Below the pieces are notes generated by a model. It worked only from the letters and a program-made list of their open reading frames with translations, ran no database searches and was not told the DNA's origin. A stretch of DNA of 64,000 nucleotides, taken from Mytilus trossulus. Taxonomy: Eukaryota > Mollusca > Bivalvia > Mytilida > Mytilidae. The stretch covers positions 60,716,987-60,780,986 of the forward strand of contig NC_086382.1 in assembly GCF_036588685.1 (NCBI RefSeq), in the 5' to 3' direction. Numbering within the stretch: position 1 is the first letter of the stretch; each line of letters starts with the position of its first letter. Shown in pieces: positions 35,301-46,857 of the stretch. The translations under genes were made by a program, and so were the position numbers.

Positions 35301-37533
35301 TATTTCACACATGTTTTTCAGTTTTGTACCTTTTCTGTATTGCTGTTTATTTTTTTTCTTCTATACGATACAAGGAAAATTACTTATTTGCAAATTAAGA
35401 GTTGATCTTTTAATGTGAAGATTTTTGACACAAGAAGTTCTGACAAATTTCATCTTAATTTGAACCGAAGGTCGTATTACTTCTAAATACCGGAAACAAT
35501 TCCGGTCAGAAATCCGGGTGAAACGGGTAATGTTAGAAATTCCCGGGACCCGCCGGGTAAAGAAAAACTCCCGGGTGAGAGGTGAAAATAACGGGTGTCA
35601 CCCGCAAAAAACGGATGAGTTGACAGGTATGAATTTCTTATTTCTAATGAGTTTGTATTCATGATATCATCTTGAATATGCACATTGTATTGGTTAATAG
35701 CAATTAAGCAAACATCACAATTCAATAAAATCAATCTACTTAAACTAAAATGTGACTTGGAAGGAGAGTTGTCTCATTGGCACTCATACCACATCTTCTT
35801 ATATCTATTAACGATAATAATTTGACTTACCTTAAACTTAAGTCTTTACGTCTGGCATCCTCCATGATGGAGCACTCTTGGTCTTCGTCTGAGGACTCAG
35901 CAATGGTAGAACTTGTCTCACTCTCTGTGTCGGAACCAACAAATCTGTATAACTTATGCTGACTGTCGTCGAAGGACTTCTTTACCTCACTGTTACGGGA
36001 ACTGACTGGTGAAAATACCTGACGATCCATCAAAGACTGGCAAAGCTGAAAAATAAAACAAAATGATTAAAACTTGAACTCTTAACTAGTTTTTTAATGC
36101 AACATATATGCGTGATATAAGACAAAGTTCAACACAAGTATATACTTTTTATTTGAGACATTAAGCATTAAATTTACTTTAAAATGTCATTTAAATTATT
36201 GATTTCATTTTCATCACACCTTTTTTTAATTTTTTACTATTGTAAAGCTATTCATATTGAGGTATTTAGTTTACAAAGGGAGATAACTCTAGCTCTTTCT
36301 TTACACAAATAAACCTTATCTTTTAGGCTTCAGAATTATCTCAATTAATAGCCTTAAAAAAGTGTATTTTTGCTCTTATATAAACTTCTGCATGTTTTGT
36401 TTTTTAAATATGACATACATAATCATGCTTTTGTAACTATTTCATGTGGACAAATGTATTCATAATAGAAGTTATAAGTTTTACAGGCATTTCTTAGAAA
36501 CATATCAGAATACAATAGACAATACTATGACTATATAATATCTAGCTTTTATCTTATTATTAACATTATTTGAAGTTAGAGAGTGCATTCATAGCAAATT
36601 TCAGACTTTGTATGTGTTTCACCCTTGCAACCATATAACTCTATATAATTGTAGATAGTTAATGTAAAACTGAATTGTAATTCTAGCCCAGTTCTTAAAA
36701 CCCATTCTATTTTAAGTATAGTTTAAAGTCCTACCTTAATAGCTTTTTCTCTAGAGAGGTCTGAACTGAAGGTGTTCCTCTCACTAAGGAGGTAGGTAAG
36801 AACAACGTCTACAGCATCTTGGCCAGTGAAGCAGTTCTCGTAGGTCTTCATCTTCATACGACGACGTTTCAGCTCTACACGAGCCTTGAGGTGGTCAATG
36901 ATCTCGTTCCATATCTGTGTTGCCCTAAATGGACCTGAAAGATACAAAATAAGTTAGTTATTACATTCAAAGAACATAAATTTTTGAAAATCTGTAGACC
37001 TAAATGCATATTGTTTTATAGATTAATAACATTGTAAATTGCCATAAAGGGATGCGACATCATATTAATAATCTAAAAAAAAAATGATATTCTGATCATA
37101 TAGTTCTATGTTACAGATATAGTCACAAAATAAGATAAGATGGTTGAGCAGTAAAATAAGTTTTCTAATAAAGCTGGAAATATTAGACTATTTAGAGAAA
37201 AAATATTGTTATTTTATTTTGATTATCATTTAGGTTGTAGTTTTTTTATTTGTAGGATTTAACAGGTACTATCTCAATTTAATATGGGATTCAAATAACT
37301 GAAAATCAACTCTATGTTAAAGAAACAAACAGGTGATTAAGCTATTTAAATTTTTTGTTATTTTTCAAATAATTCTTTACTTCACTCAAATATCTTAGTC
37401 AAGTTTTTAAGTTTACTTTTAACTTTAACATTGAAATTTCATCCGATCATATTTAACCAATTTCTTTACCTCTTCTTGAAGAATTGATGAGGCCAGGAGC
37501 ATTAAGAGACACTGTACCAGTAGTTCTAGTCAT
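32364..37533 (-). CDS. DEPDC7: DEP domain-containing protein 7, 7 coding exons
   Basis: Coding exons in transcript order are 37533-37470, 36934-36735, 36045-35831, 34989-34790, 34169-33649, 33199-32998 and 32563-32364. All have GT-AG borders and phases sum to 1602 bp, or 533 aa (human about 511). The N-terminus MTRTTGTVSLNAPGLINSSR leads into a DEP domain (about residues 25-110) with ATQIWNEIIDHLKARVELKR, CFTGQDAVDVVLTYL and LCQSLMDRQVF. A Ser/Glu/Asp-rich linker follows (about 125-151, GSDTESETSSTIAESSDEDQ). The large fifth exon encodes the helical C-terminal region (LWKEVALCQLL, LLPWHTREELHRLLKFM). The tail LKDKKQRLRQFQKHHPDLY matches what I recall of the DEPDC7 C-terminus. Human DEPDC7 has been linked to CARMA2/3 and NF-kB signalling; the role here is unknown. 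Several introns contain family A repeat copies. Confidence 0.93.
33510..33606 (+). repeat. Family A copy in a DEPDC7 intron
   Basis: TTGAAGGCTGTACGGTGACC, then GTTGTCTCATTGGCAATCAT and ATATCTTC. Confidence 0.85.
34645..34753 (+). repeat. Family A copy in a DEPDC7 intron
   Basis: TTGAAGGCCGTACAGTGACC, then GTTGTCTCATTGGCAATCAC. Confidence 0.85.
35490..35620. repeat. GC-rich repeat fragment in a DEPDC7 intron
   Basis: A short, unusually GC-rich island with repeated CCCGGG-type words (CCCGGGACCCGCCGGG, AACGGGTGTCACCCG). Its vocabulary resembles the core of the small MITE at 44030-44196 (CCCGGGTCCCG, GGTGTCACG), suggesting a diverged relative. Confidence 0.4.
35755..35807 (+). repeat. Family A tail fragment in a DEPDC7 intron
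   Basis: GAGTTGTCTCATTGGCACTC, then ACCACATCTTCTTATATC. Confidence 0.8.
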
Positions 37534-37613
37534 GGTTAACAATATAATGATTTGAATTATCTTTGTAAAATGTTGGAAGGATTTGTGAGAATGTCTAGAC
37601 TAATGCAAGACAC

Positions 37614-37624
37614 CTATTTATATA
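37614..37624 (-). promoter_or_regulatory. DEPDC7: TATA box of DEPDC7
   Basis: The minus strand reads TATATAAATAG 81 bp upstream of the DEPDC7 ATG. No splice acceptor lies between, so transcription probably starts about 30 bp downstream, near 37585, with a 5' UTR of about 50 nt in the first coding exon. Confidence 0.55.
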
Positions 37625-39475
37625 CCATTTTGAGTAAACTTACAATCTTTCTCAGTTTTAATAGTTAAAACAACACTAACTTTACTTCAAGAGTATTTTC
37701 TCTTTTAGAGGACTAAAAACACACAAGTATAAGGCTTGGGTCAACAGACTGTTGTTTTAAGATTATAAATTAATTAAAAAAGTGTGCCCAGGTACTTCAA
37801 TAACTAATTATTTCTTGATTGGTGTTTATTGTTTATTTAATAAAATCTTTACTCAAGGAGAGTAGTTTACTTTTTTTTTAAAATAAGTATTTAATTAAAA
37901 TTATCTTCTCAGACTTTTGTTGTTATCAATGTATGTAGGTCTTAAATTTAAAAGAAGTTTTTAATATGAATATCCAGAAAGTAAGTATTTTGTCTAAAAA
38001 ACTAAATAAACATAGTATTTATGAATATAAATTAATAGTAACAATATTTCATATTTCTATATTTCTGAATATTATTTAAATAATTAACATATTTACTTAA
38101 CTACTTATTATTAGGATGTTTTCAATGAATAATGTGTTTACATCATTTTCATAAAGTCTTTTAACCTGCCTATTTTATATATATTTTTTTTTTAATGAAT
38201 CCATTTTAAATTGATTTTTATTACTTAGAAAGTACTGATAAGCTTTCTAAGAATTAAAATAATATAATACCTTGAAGAATGGACTGCACCATACTGTAAC
38301 TTCTGTTGTATATATAAATTATCTAGTGAATATCTTAGTGTGTCTCTCTTAATCTTTTTTATAAATGTTTTAAATTTTAATTTCCTTTATATATAAAGTT
38401 CAAGACAGGAAACATTTTGTCACCTGAGTATTGAGAGGGGTCTACTGGTGTTAAAATTGATGTTGGTCAGGACAATTTTATCACCTTAAACAATGTTTGT
38501 ATATTAGAGCCAGAAGGTGCCACTGTTTGTTTGACAATAAACATTACCTGTATAATTACCTGTATCCTGTGACAGATTATAAAGACAATACCTGGTGTAT
38601 TGGACAGGTGTGAAAACAGAAGTTATTACAATGTAATTATCTTATCACTACAATTAACATAAGTGTCATCAAATTATCAAACTTGTAAATACATGAATAT
38701 GTGGTGATTTAATTATTTCCTTTAAAAGTATTATTTGAAAAAAAGAAGCTAAACTTTTGTACTCTTCACAAGAAAAAAAAAGGTTTTTATATTATTCTAT
38801 TTAGTTAGTTGATATAAATTTACTTGAATAATAATTTTATTTCTAGATATATTTTAATAATGAAATGAAGAAGTCCGATAGACCCAATTATTTGTTCCTC
38901 TCATCAATCTTGAATTTATATAAAATTTTAAAGTTACATTTTTTTTTATAACTGCTATAAATAAAACAATTTCCATATAAACTTTTAAACAAATTTCGAA
39001 TCTGTCTTCAACTTATTGTGATATGATAAAACACTTTGAACAACTAGCTACTGTTTTAATGTAGTTTTTAGATTTTAATTGTTTTTTTTCCCCATTTATT
39101 CTGAATTTAAGTTTTATTTGCCTAACTTATAAGCTTTGTTGTTCAAGTGTTTATTTTGTTATACTATTTTCATGATTTTTATTGATATTAACCTGCAATT
39201 GGTAACGTGGGTTGATGCCACATTGTCTAAAAAAAAATTAATAGGCCACCAATATATAACTCCATAATTAAAATTGATGGGGGTATATATAGCAGTCATT
39301 CAAACTACAAATCTTTTTAAAACTGTCTAATAAGAAGTTACACTGTGATTGTAGATAAGACAAGTAACGTCACAACTATACAAATGACATGGATGTAGCA
39401 AATATAAGTCCATGTACAGCCTTCAACAATGATAACAAAAATCCTTCTTTTCAATACACTTGGTAAAGTGATATG
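37625..39475. other. No gene seen
   Basis: Very AT-rich DNA upstream of DEPDC7. A weak family A fragment (GTCCATGTACAGCCTTCAAC) ends near 39430. Confidence 0.5.
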
Positions 39476-39479
39476 GGTA

Positions 39480-41012
39480 AATTTTGTTTATTTTTAATAA
39501 CAGCAAGTCTGATTTTTTCCGTGTAATAATGGGGTAAGGCAAGGGGAAAATATGTCCCCTTTTTTGTTTGCAGTCTTTTTAAATGACTTGGAATTTTTTT
39601 TTAAAAACAAAAAACTGTAAGGGCCTTTTCACAGTTACAGAAGAATTAGAACATGGACTTGATGTATTTCTCAATATCATTTCATCATTAGATGCTGATG
39701 ATACTGTTTTTATGTCTGAAACACCACAAGATCTTCAAATACAGTAAGATATTTTTAATGAATACTGTAACTACTGGAAATTAAAAGTAAATGTATCCAA
39801 AACCAAAATATAATGTTTTCCATATATTGAAAATTACTGGACAATTTACACTTTGTTTTAGATGATCAAGAAATAGAAATCATTCAAGAGTTTAGTTATT
39901 TGGGTATCTTATTGACAAAATTGGGAAATTATAAAAAGGCGATTAAATCACAAGTTGAAAAAGGGACAAAAGCGATGTATAAGATACTAAAAAGGGGGAA
40001 ATTTCATAGCCTATCAGTTTCTTGTCAGTTAGATCTTTTTGATAGAGTAGTAAAACCTGTTCTTTTATATGGATCAGAAATATGGGGATTCAGCAACTGT
40101 GATATTGTCGTAAAGGTTCATCTAAAATTTTGTAAGTGGCTCCTAAATCTGAAATCTTCCACTCCAAACTGTATGATATACGGTAAGCTAGGACGTTTTC
40201 AACTCTCAATTGATGTAAAATTAAGGATGATATCCTACTGTAACTGGTCTAAATTCATTATGGGAAAGCAGTCAAAGTATTCATGTATTATTTATAAATT
40301 ACTGTACCACTTGTATTGTACTAAACACATAGATTTTAAATGGTTAATATGTGTTAAAAATATATTGAATGAATGTGGATTTTCTTGTATCTGGAAAACA
40401 CAGCTCTTTTTAAATGATGTATGGTTGAAATATAATATCAAAGTAAGATTGTGTGATCAATTCAAACAAACATGGAAGGAGACTATTCAAAACTGTTCCA
40501 AAGCATTGAATTATCGTATTTTTAAGAATTTATTGTGTTTTGAAGAGCATTTTAATATTTTAGACGAAAAAGATTTTTTGACATTATGTAAATTTAAAAT
40601 ATGTAACCATAAACTTCCAGTCGAACTTGGAAGATTGTACAATATAGAAAGGGAAAAAAGAAAGTGTAATTTATGTAAGCTAGATATTTACCAGGAGATG
40701 AATTTCATTACATTATAAATTGTTCACATTTTACAGAAGAGAGAAATAAATTTATAAATCGAAATACTAGTATAAGGCCAAATATTATAGTATTTACTGA
40801 AATTATGTCGTCTTCAAATAGGACAGATCTCATTAATTTATGTAAGTTTATATGAATTATAAACAAGCGAGTGTGTCCTCCTGAATAAGTTCTTTTTGTC
40901 TTTGTTGTTGTTGTTGTATATTTATGTTTATGTAGTTAATATATTGTATTATACATGCATGTCTTCTCTGTACCTATGTATTTGTTGATGAGAATAAAGA
41001 TATATATATATA
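39480..41012 (+). pseudogene. Decayed non-LTR retrotransposon (reverse transcriptase 3' half)
   Basis: Starts inside the reverse transcriptase at GVRQGENMSPFLFAVFLNDL, with stops and frameshifts. The catalytic YADD motif reads DADD. A 272-codon open stretch (39900-40718) covers the thumb and C-terminal region (VKPVLLYGSEIWG) and the first half of a zinc motif (CNLC). A frameshift near 40690 separates it from the second half (FHYIINCSHF), and translation would end with a TGA near 40855. The 3' end is a TA-rich tail at about 41000-41012. The element is 5' truncated and inactive, and related to but distinct from the LINE at 46858-50477. Confidence 0.85.
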
Positions 41013-41015
41013 AAT

Positions 41016-41590
41016 GAGATGTCAACTTCATCTCTGAATACTGAATAGAGCAAACAAATTGAGCTTGAAAATATATCTACTTAAACTGAGTAAGTTTGAT
41101 CATCTTACTTGAGAGCTGAGGAGCTCAATCATTAAATTTGTTTTACAGTATATTTTTATCTAGTATAAAGTTGCAATTTAAAAAGTTTGAACTTTTTGGC
41201 CTACAGAACTGACTCATCATTTTATGATTTAATGATGTGATTCCTTGAATTTTGATTAAATGTTTAAAAACTTTGTAAAAAAACAAAAATACAAACATGT
41301 AAATGGCAAGTTGCTAATGATGACTTTACATTACATCCTGTGCTGGATGTGTTCTGATTGATATTTTATTTATAGAAATATGACTTTTATTAATTGTTTA
41401 TTGATTTGAGCTAGTTGTCAGTGATCGTGATTACTCTCAGTTCTGTACTTTTGTCTTTATCATTGCAAGGGAGGTATGAATATTTTGCCACATCCAGTCT
41501 GTGTTTCTGTAAGTTTTCTTTCTGTTTTGTATCGATCTAATTTGTTTTATCCTCTCCAACTGATTTTTAATGGTTTGTTCTTATATTGTA
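41016..41590. other. No gene seen
   Basis: AT-rich DNA between the decayed LINE and a family A copy. Confidence 0.5.
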
Positions 41591-41960
41591 AAGTTAAACC
41601 ACTGTCCCAGATTAGAGGAGTCTTGGTGCCATCAAACATGATTAACCAAGCCACATTATCATGATTATGTGACAAGTCAGGAGCCTGTAGTTCAATTGTT
41701 GTTGTTGATTCATGTCTTCCATTTGTGTTTAATCGAAAATAGTTTTGTTAGAAATTAGGCCTTCAGTTTTATTTCTAGTGGATTTTTTTTAAAGATTTTT
41801 TGTGTTTGGGCCCTTTATAGCTGTGTTAGTAATGTATGTATACTGTATGGATCTTTTTCATTGTTGAAGGATGTACAGTTGCCTATAATGTTTTAATATA
41901 TCCACTTCATTCAAAATTTGGTGACTAGTTCTCATTAGCAATGATACCATATTATGATAT
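41590..41960 (+). repeat. Family A dispersed repeat, long copy
   Basis: Contains CCACTGTCCCAGATTAGAGG, GACAAGTCAGGAGCCTGTAG, GGGCCCTTTATAGCTG, TTGTTGAAGGATGTACAG and TTCTCATTAGCAATGATACC in the family order. Confidence 0.75.
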
Positions 41961-42863
41961 TTTATGCAAATAAAACATGATAAAATAATTAATAATAAAC
42001 ATTGTTATCAAAAGGGTGATTTCAATATAAATGATCTGTTCTTTTGCATTTGTTAGTATCTATACAGGGAAAACACTTAAAGGGAGCCCAGTCGCCCATG
42101 GCTCCTAGATTTTGAGCTGGGCCCCTAAACTTTCAGATAAAGTTAAGTTGAACATATAGAAAATAATTATGAAATATCTGGTCTGGGCTCCCAGTTTGAA
42201 ATTCCCAATTTTAGTCCCTGCTATATTTATAATGTTTACATAGAAATGTTATCATTTTTTAACAAAAAGTTAAGGTTTTATCAATTAAACCAGAAAAAGA
42301 CAAGATAGTATAGCAATTCATATTGATATGAATTGATATGCTTCTAGTGATGTCTTTTAACTTAATCCATCTGACTAGCCTCTGATATGAAAAGCCTTCA
42401 TTTTATACTTGTATTATTTCAAAAAATTGCATTTTGGTTTAGGAGGAATAATTTTCTTGAAAAGCATTTCTAAAGGGGTATGGATTAAATCTGTCTGAAA
42501 CACAATGAAGCCTGTTTGTAAGATATTAAACAGCATAATTGTTGATACACTTAGCTGTTCAACATTTAATGTCATGAATGTGAAGGCTTATTGTGCGATT
42601 TTTTTACCATAACACAGTGATCTGCATACTGAAACCTGCTTATCATCATGACATTCATGTGACCTTAATCTTTTTATCACCTCACATTTATCCTTATTCA
42701 TAGGCTTTTGATATCTGGCATTGTATTGCAAATAACCTGGAAGACCTAAAGGTAAAATAATTTTGTAGGTGTCATCCCAAAACCATATATATTCTTGCTT
42801 GCCATGACAAGACTTTACAATCATAACAAACACGAAATACAGCTGATCCATTGCTGACATATA
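41961..42863. other. No gene seen
   Basis: A 109-codon minus ORF at 42588-42917 runs into a family A copy and has no domain or splice support. Confidence 0.5.
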
Positions 42864-43015
42864 AAAAAGAAGATGAGACAACTCTTCACAAAAGACCAAA
42901 GACACAGAAATTAACAATTAGTTAAAGGTCACCATTCATACTGCATTCAACAATGAGCAAAGCCGATAAACATGATAATGCGTAGTCAGTTAATAATTTA
43001 ACATAATAAAAAGGC
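42864..43015 (-). repeat. Family A copy
   Basis: AAAGAAGATGAGACAACTC, then AAAGGTCACCATTCATACTG and CAACAATGAGCAAAGCC. Confidence 0.75.
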
Positions 43016-43038
43016 CCTAAATTTAACTAACGGCCTAA

Positions 43039-43283
43039 AGCCTAAAATAAAATATTGTTCGTTTCCCCAATCCTGACCGACCCTGCAAAAACAGTCCTAC
43101 TCATAAAATTTTATTGTCCAAACTTAGTCAAATAATATTTTATTCATTTCTGATTTTCATTCTTACCAGATCAACCGGCATTGTTCCAGCTTTTAGGAAA
43201 AAATAAAATTATTTCCCTACCTACCTAACCACACCTGGCTTGGCAGGGTCGGGATTGGGGAAACAAACATATTAATTTAGGCC
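43039..43283. mobile_element. MITE with GTTTCCCCAATCC-type inverted ends
   Basis: The left end contains GGCCTAAAG...GTTCGTTTCCCCAATCCTGACC. The right end is its complement (GGTCGGGATTGGGGAAAC...TTTAGGCC). The length is about 245 bp and there is no ORF. Confidence 0.65.
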
Positions 43284-43750
43284 TAACTTATGTACATAAA
43301 TACTCTACCAGGTTAGAACTTGACCATGAAAAAAATAACCTTGGTTACATATCCCCAGGGTTTTAACGAAGGTTTTTCAAGGGAGGAGTCCTGGGATGTC
43401 TTTTTTTTGCCATGGTGAGTCAAACAAAACAAAGAGGATATTTGATTGCAAAACAAATTATAATTTTTAGTCTCCATGACCTAATAGAACAACAAAATGA
43501 CCTAATAAGATTCATTTAATAATACTTTGAGTTTCAAACTTTTGCTATAAATGATGACATAAGTGTCCAGTTTATACATACATGTATATACAAAATATTT
43601 AAATCTTCAGTGACGCTTAAATTAGAAAAAGTCAATGTAATAAAGACCAAATACCATGACTACAGTATGAAATTAAAGGGTATTGAGGATAAGTGAGTTC
43701 TAACCTATTAAACGATTATCTAATATGATGAGTTTTGAAGCTACATATAT
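43284..43750. other. No gene seen
   Basis: Short AT-rich spacer. Confidence 0.5.
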
Positions 43751-44300
43751 ATAGGAAGATGTGGTATGAGTGCCAATGAGACAACTCTCCATCCAAGAAC
43801 AATTTATAAAAGTAAACCATTATAGGTCAAGTTATGGCCTTCAACACAGAGTCTGGGCTCACACTGAAAAGCTGGCTATAAACAATGATACAGGGCCAAA
43901 CGCTTACTGGTGTAAAATCATTCAAATGAGAAACCTACAGTTTAATCTAAATAAAAACGAGAAACATGTATGAACTACATAAACAGAGGACAACTACATG
44001 TACTGTACATCAGATTCCTGACTTCTAGGGGGTCTCATTAGGGGGGATTGAACATAAGCAATTCTCATTTTTTTGTCATTTCCCGGGTCCCGTTAGACCT
44101 CATCTCCCGTTTTCACGCCCCGATAATTTGACGTTCAGGTGTCACGCTTACAAAAAATCTGCAATCCTGCGTCACGCTTAGACCCCAATGAGACCCACTT
44201 CTAGGACAGGTGCAAACATTAGCAGCAGAATTAAACGTTTTAATGGAACCAGACCTTCTCCCTTTTCTGAAACAATAGTACAACATCACAACATAGAGAG
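43751..44300 (-). repeat. Family A long copy interrupted by a MITE
   Basis: Reverse-orientation equivalent of the 28446-28816 copy, sharing both ends (AGATGTGGTATGAGTGCC; ACAATAGTACAACATCACAA). A 167-bp element plus a 9-bp target duplication interrupts it at 44030-44205. Confidence 0.85.
44030..44196. mobile_element. 167-bp MITE with a 9-bp target-site duplication
   Basis: The ends are GGGTCTCATTAGGG and, on the right, the complement of GGGTCTCATTGGGG. A perfect direct repeat ACTTCTAGG flanks it (44021-44029 and 44197-44205). The core is GC-rich (CCCGGGTCCCG). The 9-bp duplication suits MULE- or Merlin-type transposases; the assignment is inference. Confidence 0.9.
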
Positions 44301-44560
44301 AGAAAAACTGTCTGCTCATAAATGCTTGTTGTGTACCACAAAATAGTGGATAATAGTTAGAAAAAGGGGGGACTGCCATCTGCATTTTTGGAGATTTTCT
44401 TTTATTTTTGATGTTATATCACAGAAATCATATAACTTATGCAATGCTATACTTGGAAAAAAAAGAATATTTTACAGGTAACTGTTGAGGAAACTGATAG
44501 TGATAAAATTTCACCAAAAGAGGCGTCACCTCGAGGTCAGTTTTTCAGGAGGGGATATAA
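44301..44560. other. No gene seen
   Basis: Spacer without recognisable features. Confidence 0.4.
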
Positions 44561-44733
44561 TTTTGACCGTGACGCGTGTAAATATTTTGTGCGGAATTTT
44601 ACCAATATGAGCTTTTGACGCTCTCCATGGAATCGATCTTTGGAAACCTGAAAATCTAGGACTATCCAACAGGCTGTCATCATTTGTAGCCATGCTATTT
44701 GAATTTCGTGCCTAATAATTTCCCACAATACAG
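44560..44733 (+). promoter_or_regulatory. Promoter-like segment with possible non-coding TCP11L1 first exon
   Basis: A locally CpG-enriched stretch (GTGACGCGTGT, TGTGCGGAATTTT) ends in CACAATACAG followed by a strong donor GTGAGATTC. The next good plus-strand acceptor in front of a gene is at 51551-51554, immediately before the TCP11L1 start codon. This would imply a 6.8-kb first intron containing the LINE. The link is inference. Confidence 0.25.
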
Positions 44734-45052
44734 GTGAGATTCACTTCCGCCATCAACATTAGCACACTGCAGAAACCGTTAATCGAAAAATATTGATAAT
44801 ACAAACAGCTATCGTTTAGTAAATTTTTAAAGAAAACACGATTTTGAATTGATTAAATTGAACATATAAAATGACATACATTAAATGTTTATTCGGCTGA
44901 CACAAAATGTTTGTTATCCTCAAAGAAATAGTCCTGAACAAGATATTTCTTCTGTCGCTGAAATTTGGGTGCTTTCAGCGAGGTCCGCACTAGGATGGCC
45001 TATAGCTAGGTTTTTGATTTACGAATCCTTGTTTAAAGTAAACCGAATTTAT

Positions 45053-45140
45053 CACAGGGACTTGTCTCAGAAAAAAAATTCCCATATACCTGTGTTATAA
45101 TAAAGTATATAGGAATTTTTTTCTGAGACAAGTGCCTGTG
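45053..45140. repeat. Hairpin: 36-bp inverted repeat with 15-nt loop
   Basis: 45053-45089 (CACAGGGACTTGTCTCAG, A-run, CCATATAC) pairs with 45105-45140 with two substitutions and one A-run length difference. Confidence 0.85.
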
Positions 45141-45222
45141 GAATTTATCCGCTACATCTTAATCTATATCCTTGAAATGCAAAGGGTCTAAGACCCATCA
45201 CGCAAATACTAATTTGGTCTTT

Positions 45223-45967
<745 letters not shown>

Positions 45968-46564
45968 TTAAGGTTCATCATAACCTTTTGGCTAAAATGG
46001 CCGTATTTACACCCCAAATTTTACTCTGAGCACAGACTAACCTATACACCTGGAACAGTTATGAGGGATGGCAGGAACTAGATATATAAATTTTAAATGC
46101 ATTTTATGTTTCAGAAAATTTTAAACTTTTCTAGATTTTGCTATCCATTTTTTTTCGTTCCTGCAGAAGGTGCAAAAATTAACTAAGTAGTGAAAACGAT
46201 TGAGAAGCTCCCCTCATATAATCAATGTTGTGAGTAGTATTGATTTAAATGGACAATAGATGGACAATAGACTCCTGTAGACAATAGGTGATTTAACAGG
46301 TTTAAACTGTGTAACTGAGTGGACCGTATCAAATGAAACTCGGGTGTTTGTTTATTTTGCTATCTTCTGCAGATTGGAAAAAAATGCACATCAAACTGCA
46401 GGTAAGTTTTTAATTTTCTGAAACGTAGACTTCGTATAACTTTTATATATCTAGTTCCTGCCATGCCTTAAAACTTTCCTGGCTGTACCAGTTTGTCTGT
46501 ACTCATAGTAATTTTTGAGGCGTAAACACGGCCATATTTTTCAATTCCTTATGATGAACCTTAA
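45968..46564. mobile_element. Fold-back element flanked by TTAA
   Basis: Arms 45972-46092 and about 46441-46560 are inverted copies, beginning GGTTCATCATAA and sharing ATGGCCGT-TTTAC and GGCAGGAACTAGATATATAA. TTAA lies immediately outside both ends (45968-45971 and 46561-46564), the piggyBac-type target. The 350-bp centre has no ORF. The arms are only about 75-80% identical by eye. Confidence 0.75.
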
Positions 46565-46857
46565 CAAGTATATTGATAAAGTATTATCATTAAATATAAC
46601 TATTTTTGTATTTTTTTTTTTAATATTTTTATTTTTTTTAATTTTAATATTTGATCTTTTAGAAAGAAAAAAAAGACACTTTAATTATATATATTTGAGC
46701 AGGAATGATCTTTCTCTTTCATTCTGCCTAATATATCTTTTTATTTTTATTTTTTTATATTACTTTGTCCAGTCTAAAAATAGAAATTTTCAATATATAT
46801 ATAATTATTTCACACACCCAACATCCCTAAATAAATTACATTGTCAATTCATCAATC

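Noticed and set aside
42588-42917. 109-codon minus-strand ORF
   Set aside because: Partly family A repeat, with no recognisable domain and no splice context.
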